Shown here: positions 13,464-14,911 of the stretch, one piece after another | Layout of the letters: every line of letters begins with the position of its first letter | Numbering within the stretch: position 1 is the first letter of the stretch | Source of the DNA: SIG710 sp045651985 | Lineage (GTDB): Bacteria > Bacillota > Clostridia > Oscillospirales > CAG-272 | Reading direction: 5' to 3' | NCBI GenBank assembly: GCA_045651985.1 | Contig: JAZRTK010000002.1 | Location: 1 to 14,911 of the forward strand | DNA length: 14,911 nt | The notes under the pieces: model-generated | Databases searched by the model: none | What the model was told of the DNA's origin: nothing | Seen by the model: only the letters and a program-made list of their open reading frames with translations | Made by a program: the position numbers and the translations under genes

Positions 13464-14231
13464 ATGAGCATTGCAAAAAATGTAATACCGATTTTGGAGT
13501 TTGATACCGAGAAAACTGCGGTCATTAACCCCACTCACGAAAAAATAGATTTCAAGCTCCCGAAGAAATGCGTTTTTGCTTTTCTCGGTGAGTATATAGA
13601 CGAATACGCAAGCAAGACGGAAACACAGAAGGTATCCGAGTTCGTCAGTGCAACGAAAATTTACCCAATCTACATAACGAAATACAAGGGTGAAGAAATC
13701 GTGCTTTGCCAAGCTCCCGTAGGCGCTGCTCCCGCGGCGCAAATACTTGATTGGCTGATCGGATACGGTGTGCGTGAGATCATTTCCGCAGGTTCTTGCG
13801 GTGCTTTGGAGCGTTTTCCCGAAAGCACGTTCCTTGTGCCGAACAAGGCTTTGCGTGACGAAGGCACATCTTACCACTACGCACCACCCTCACGCTTTAT
13901 GGAGATAAGCGAGGTGGCTCGACAAGCAATTAAGGATACTGTGATTGAACACGGGATGAAATATCAAGAAGTCATCACTTGGTCAACCGACGGCTTTTAC
14001 CGCGAGACAAAAGAAAAGGTCGCATACCGCAAAAGCGAGGGCTGCATGGTTGTTGAAATGGAGTGCTCTGCCCTCGCCGCTGTTGCCGCTTTCCGCGGTG
14101 CGACGTTCGGAATGATACTATACACCGCAGACAGCCTTGCCGACGTAGACAAATACGACCAGCGAAATTGGGGGGGCAATGCATACGAATATGCGCTGAC
14201 TCTTTGTCTTGATACGGTGACTAAACTATGA
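13464..14231 (+). CDS. Nucleoside phosphorylase, uridine phosphorylase-like (NP-I family)
   Basis: A 255-aa member of the PNP/UDP (NP-I) family, which splits nucleosides with phosphate into base and ribose 1-phosphate. Motifs: PVGAAPAAQILDWLIGYG (85-102); the phosphate/ribose region SAGSCGAL (108-115); RDEGTSYHY (131-139), the equivalent of the R-x-x-G-T-S/T-x-x-Y segment; STDGFYRET (174-182); and the ribose-binding VEMECSAL (197-204). The strand order and length fit uridine phosphorylase better than MTA/SAH nucleosidase, but the base specificity is not settled. AAAGGAG stands 7 nt before the ATG. It is the second gene of the operon, followed by the ASCH gene after 9 bp. Ribose 1-phosphate released here could, after isomerisation, feed the PRPP synthetase encoded nearby. 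Confidence 0.87.
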   Translation: MSIAKNVIPILEFDTEKTAVINPTHEKIDFKLPKKCVFAFLGEYIDEYASKTETQKVSEFVSATKIYPIYITKYKGEEIVLCQAPVGAAPAAQILDWLIGYGVREIISAGSCGALERFPESTFLVPNKALRDEGTSYHYAPPSRFMEISEVARQAIKDTVIEHGMKYQEVITWSTDGFYRETKEKVAYRKSEGCMVVEMECSALAAVAAFRGATFGMILYTADSLADVDKYDQRNWGGNAYEYALTLCLDTVTKL

Positions 14232-14240
14232 GGAGAAAAA

Positions 14241-14681
14241 ATGACAGCAAAAGAGCTTTGGAATGAATTTATTGAAAAAACAGGCACCTCTGACTGTGAA
14301 TACGAGGCGTGGGCATTCGGCGTTGACGCCGATCAGCTGACGCAGCTTGTGGTAGAGGGCGAAAAGACCGCCACCGCATCGGCGTTCCCCCTGTACGCGG
14401 TAGACGGCGATCCCCTGCCCACAGAAGGAGAATACAGCGTTATCCTTGACTCTAACGACAACGCCGTTTGCGTGGTCAGAACCGAAAAAGTCACTACCGT
14501 TCCCTTCAACGAGGTGACCGCCGAGCACGCATTCAAGGAAGGTGAAGGTGACAAATCTCTGGATTATTGGAGAGATGTGCACCAAAAAGTCTTCACCGAA
14601 TGGATGTCCGAAGCGGGACTGGAATTTACAACAGATACACCGGTCGTCTGCGAGGAATTTACAGTTGTTTATAAAGCTTGA
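14241..14681 (+). CDS. ASCH-domain protein
   Basis: A 146-aa ASCH (PUA-like beta-barrel) protein, about the usual length for the stand-alone family. The signature G-x-K-x-x-T is GEKTAT (40-45), where a basic and a hydroxyl residue line the cleft. The C-terminal part has AFKEGEGDKSLDYWRDVHQKVF (97-118), typical of this family. ASCH proteins are thought to bind RNA or nucleosides; some act as ribonucleases and one group (YqfB) as an N4-acetylcytidine amidohydrolase. The cleft motif here would be compatible with a nucleoside or RNA ligand, but I cannot assign an activity. GGAG stands 6 nt before the ATG, 9 bp after the phosphorylase stop, so both are probably made from one mRNA. Linkage to a nucleoside phosphorylase supports a role with modified nucleosides or RNA (inference). 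Confidence 0.85.
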   Translation: MTAKELWNEFIEKTGTSDCEYEAWAFGVDADQLTQLVVEGEKTATASAFPLYAVDGDPLPTEGEYSVILDSNDNAVCVVRTEKVTTVPFNEVTAEHAFKEGEGDKSLDYWRDVHQKVFTEWMSEAGLEFTTDTPVVCEEFTVVYKA

Positions 14682-14703
14682 AATCAAAATCTCTGATGAA
14701 AAC

Positions 14704-14735
14704 AAAAAGAGCGAAGCAAATGCTTCGCTCTTTTT
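14704..14735. terminator. Bidirectional terminator between the ASCH operon and the rRNA operon
   Basis: AGAGCGAAG and CTTCGCTCT pair, with five A before and five T after, around a small loop; complementarity runs 14704-14718 against 14721-14735. It ends the plus-strand ASCH operon 22 bp after its stop and, on the minus strand, the rRNA transcript arriving from the right. Confidence 0.9.
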
Positions 14736-14818
14736 CACGTCCATTGAAAACCGAATAAGAAGATACGAGTAAAGAAACTCAAGTAAATCATTGCAATCAA
14801 GCTCGAACCTGAAAAATA

Positions 14819-14911
14819 GTTCAAGCCCTCGGGCTATTAGTATCAATCAGCTAAATACATTACTGCACTTACACCTTTGACCTATCAAACTCGTAGTCTA
14901 CAAGTGCCCTT
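14819..14911 (-). rRNA. 23S ribosomal RNA, 3' end (runs off right edge)
   Basis: The minus strand reads as the conserved 3' terminus of bacterial 23S rRNA: GGTGTAAGTGCAGTAATGTA, then TTTAGCTGATTGATACTAAT and AGCCCGAGGGCTTGAAC. This corresponds to the domain VI tail that ends with GCTAACYRRTACTAATNNNYCGNGRGGCTT in bacteria generally. The terminal CTTGAAC is expected to pair with the 5' end of the molecule outside the window. The 3' boundary (14819) is placed from this pairing and may be off by a few bases. No 5S rRNA or tRNA follows before the terminator at 14704-14735. Confidence 0.93.

Noticed and set aside
1..14911. CRISPR array, prophage, insertion sequence or integrative element.
   Set aside because: No regular repeat-spacer pattern, transposase, integrase, terminal inverted repeats or phage genes were seen in the window.

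Overview
This window looks like chromosomal DNA of an anaerobic Bacillota (class Clostridia, probably an Oscillospiraceae/Ruminococcaceae-type gut lineage). The grounds are a moderate GC content with AT-rich spacers, strong AGGAGG ribosome-binding sites, consensus SigA-type promoters, compact U-tailed terminators, and the start of a typical clostridial hydrogenase-type operon (NuoE-like subunit followed by a DRTGG-domain protein). The lineage is inferred from gene content, not proven.

Region 1 (1-880, minus strand): the first genes of an operon that leaves the window on the left. A NuoE-like [2Fe-2S] protein is followed by the start of a DRTGG-domain protein. Upstream lie an extended -10 promoter overlain by a nested palindrome and a very good match to the Rex (NADH/NAD+-sensing repressor) operator.

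Region 2 (846-5713, minus strand): ion-transport genes. A CNNM/CorC (HlyC-type) DUF21-CBS membrane protein has its own consensus promoter and a leader of about 160 nt holding a short acidic ORF and a hairpin. Behind its terminator comes ktrB-ktrA (K+ uptake channel and its RCK gate) and, tightly linked, an AlaX-type alanyl-tRNA editing protein with a DHHA1 domain.

Region 3 (5679-10830): an internally duplicated DUF1538 membrane protein is translationally coupled to a soluble protein that looks like two fused PII-like domains (both minus strand). Divergent from them is a large P2A-type Ca2+ ATPase that uses a TTG start. The PII-like/DUF1538 pair is the best candidate here for a poorly described system: a nucleotide- or metabolite-sensing subunit controlling a transporter of unknown substrate. 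Its neighbours (K+, CNNM-type Mg2+ and Ca2+ transport) hint at an inorganic ion.

Region 4 (10797-14735): nucleotide metabolism. A long, divergent PRPP synthetase and an Apt/Xpt-like phosphoribosyltransferase lie on the minus strand, each with its own promoter. Divergent from them is a small plus-strand operon: an AT-rich GNAT acetyltransferase, a uridine-phosphorylase-like nucleoside phosphorylase and an ASCH-domain protein.

Region 5 (14736-14911, minus strand): the 3' end of a 23S rRNA gene whose body lies beyond the right edge. No 5S rRNA follows it. The rRNA operon and the ASCH operon converge on one bidirectional terminator.
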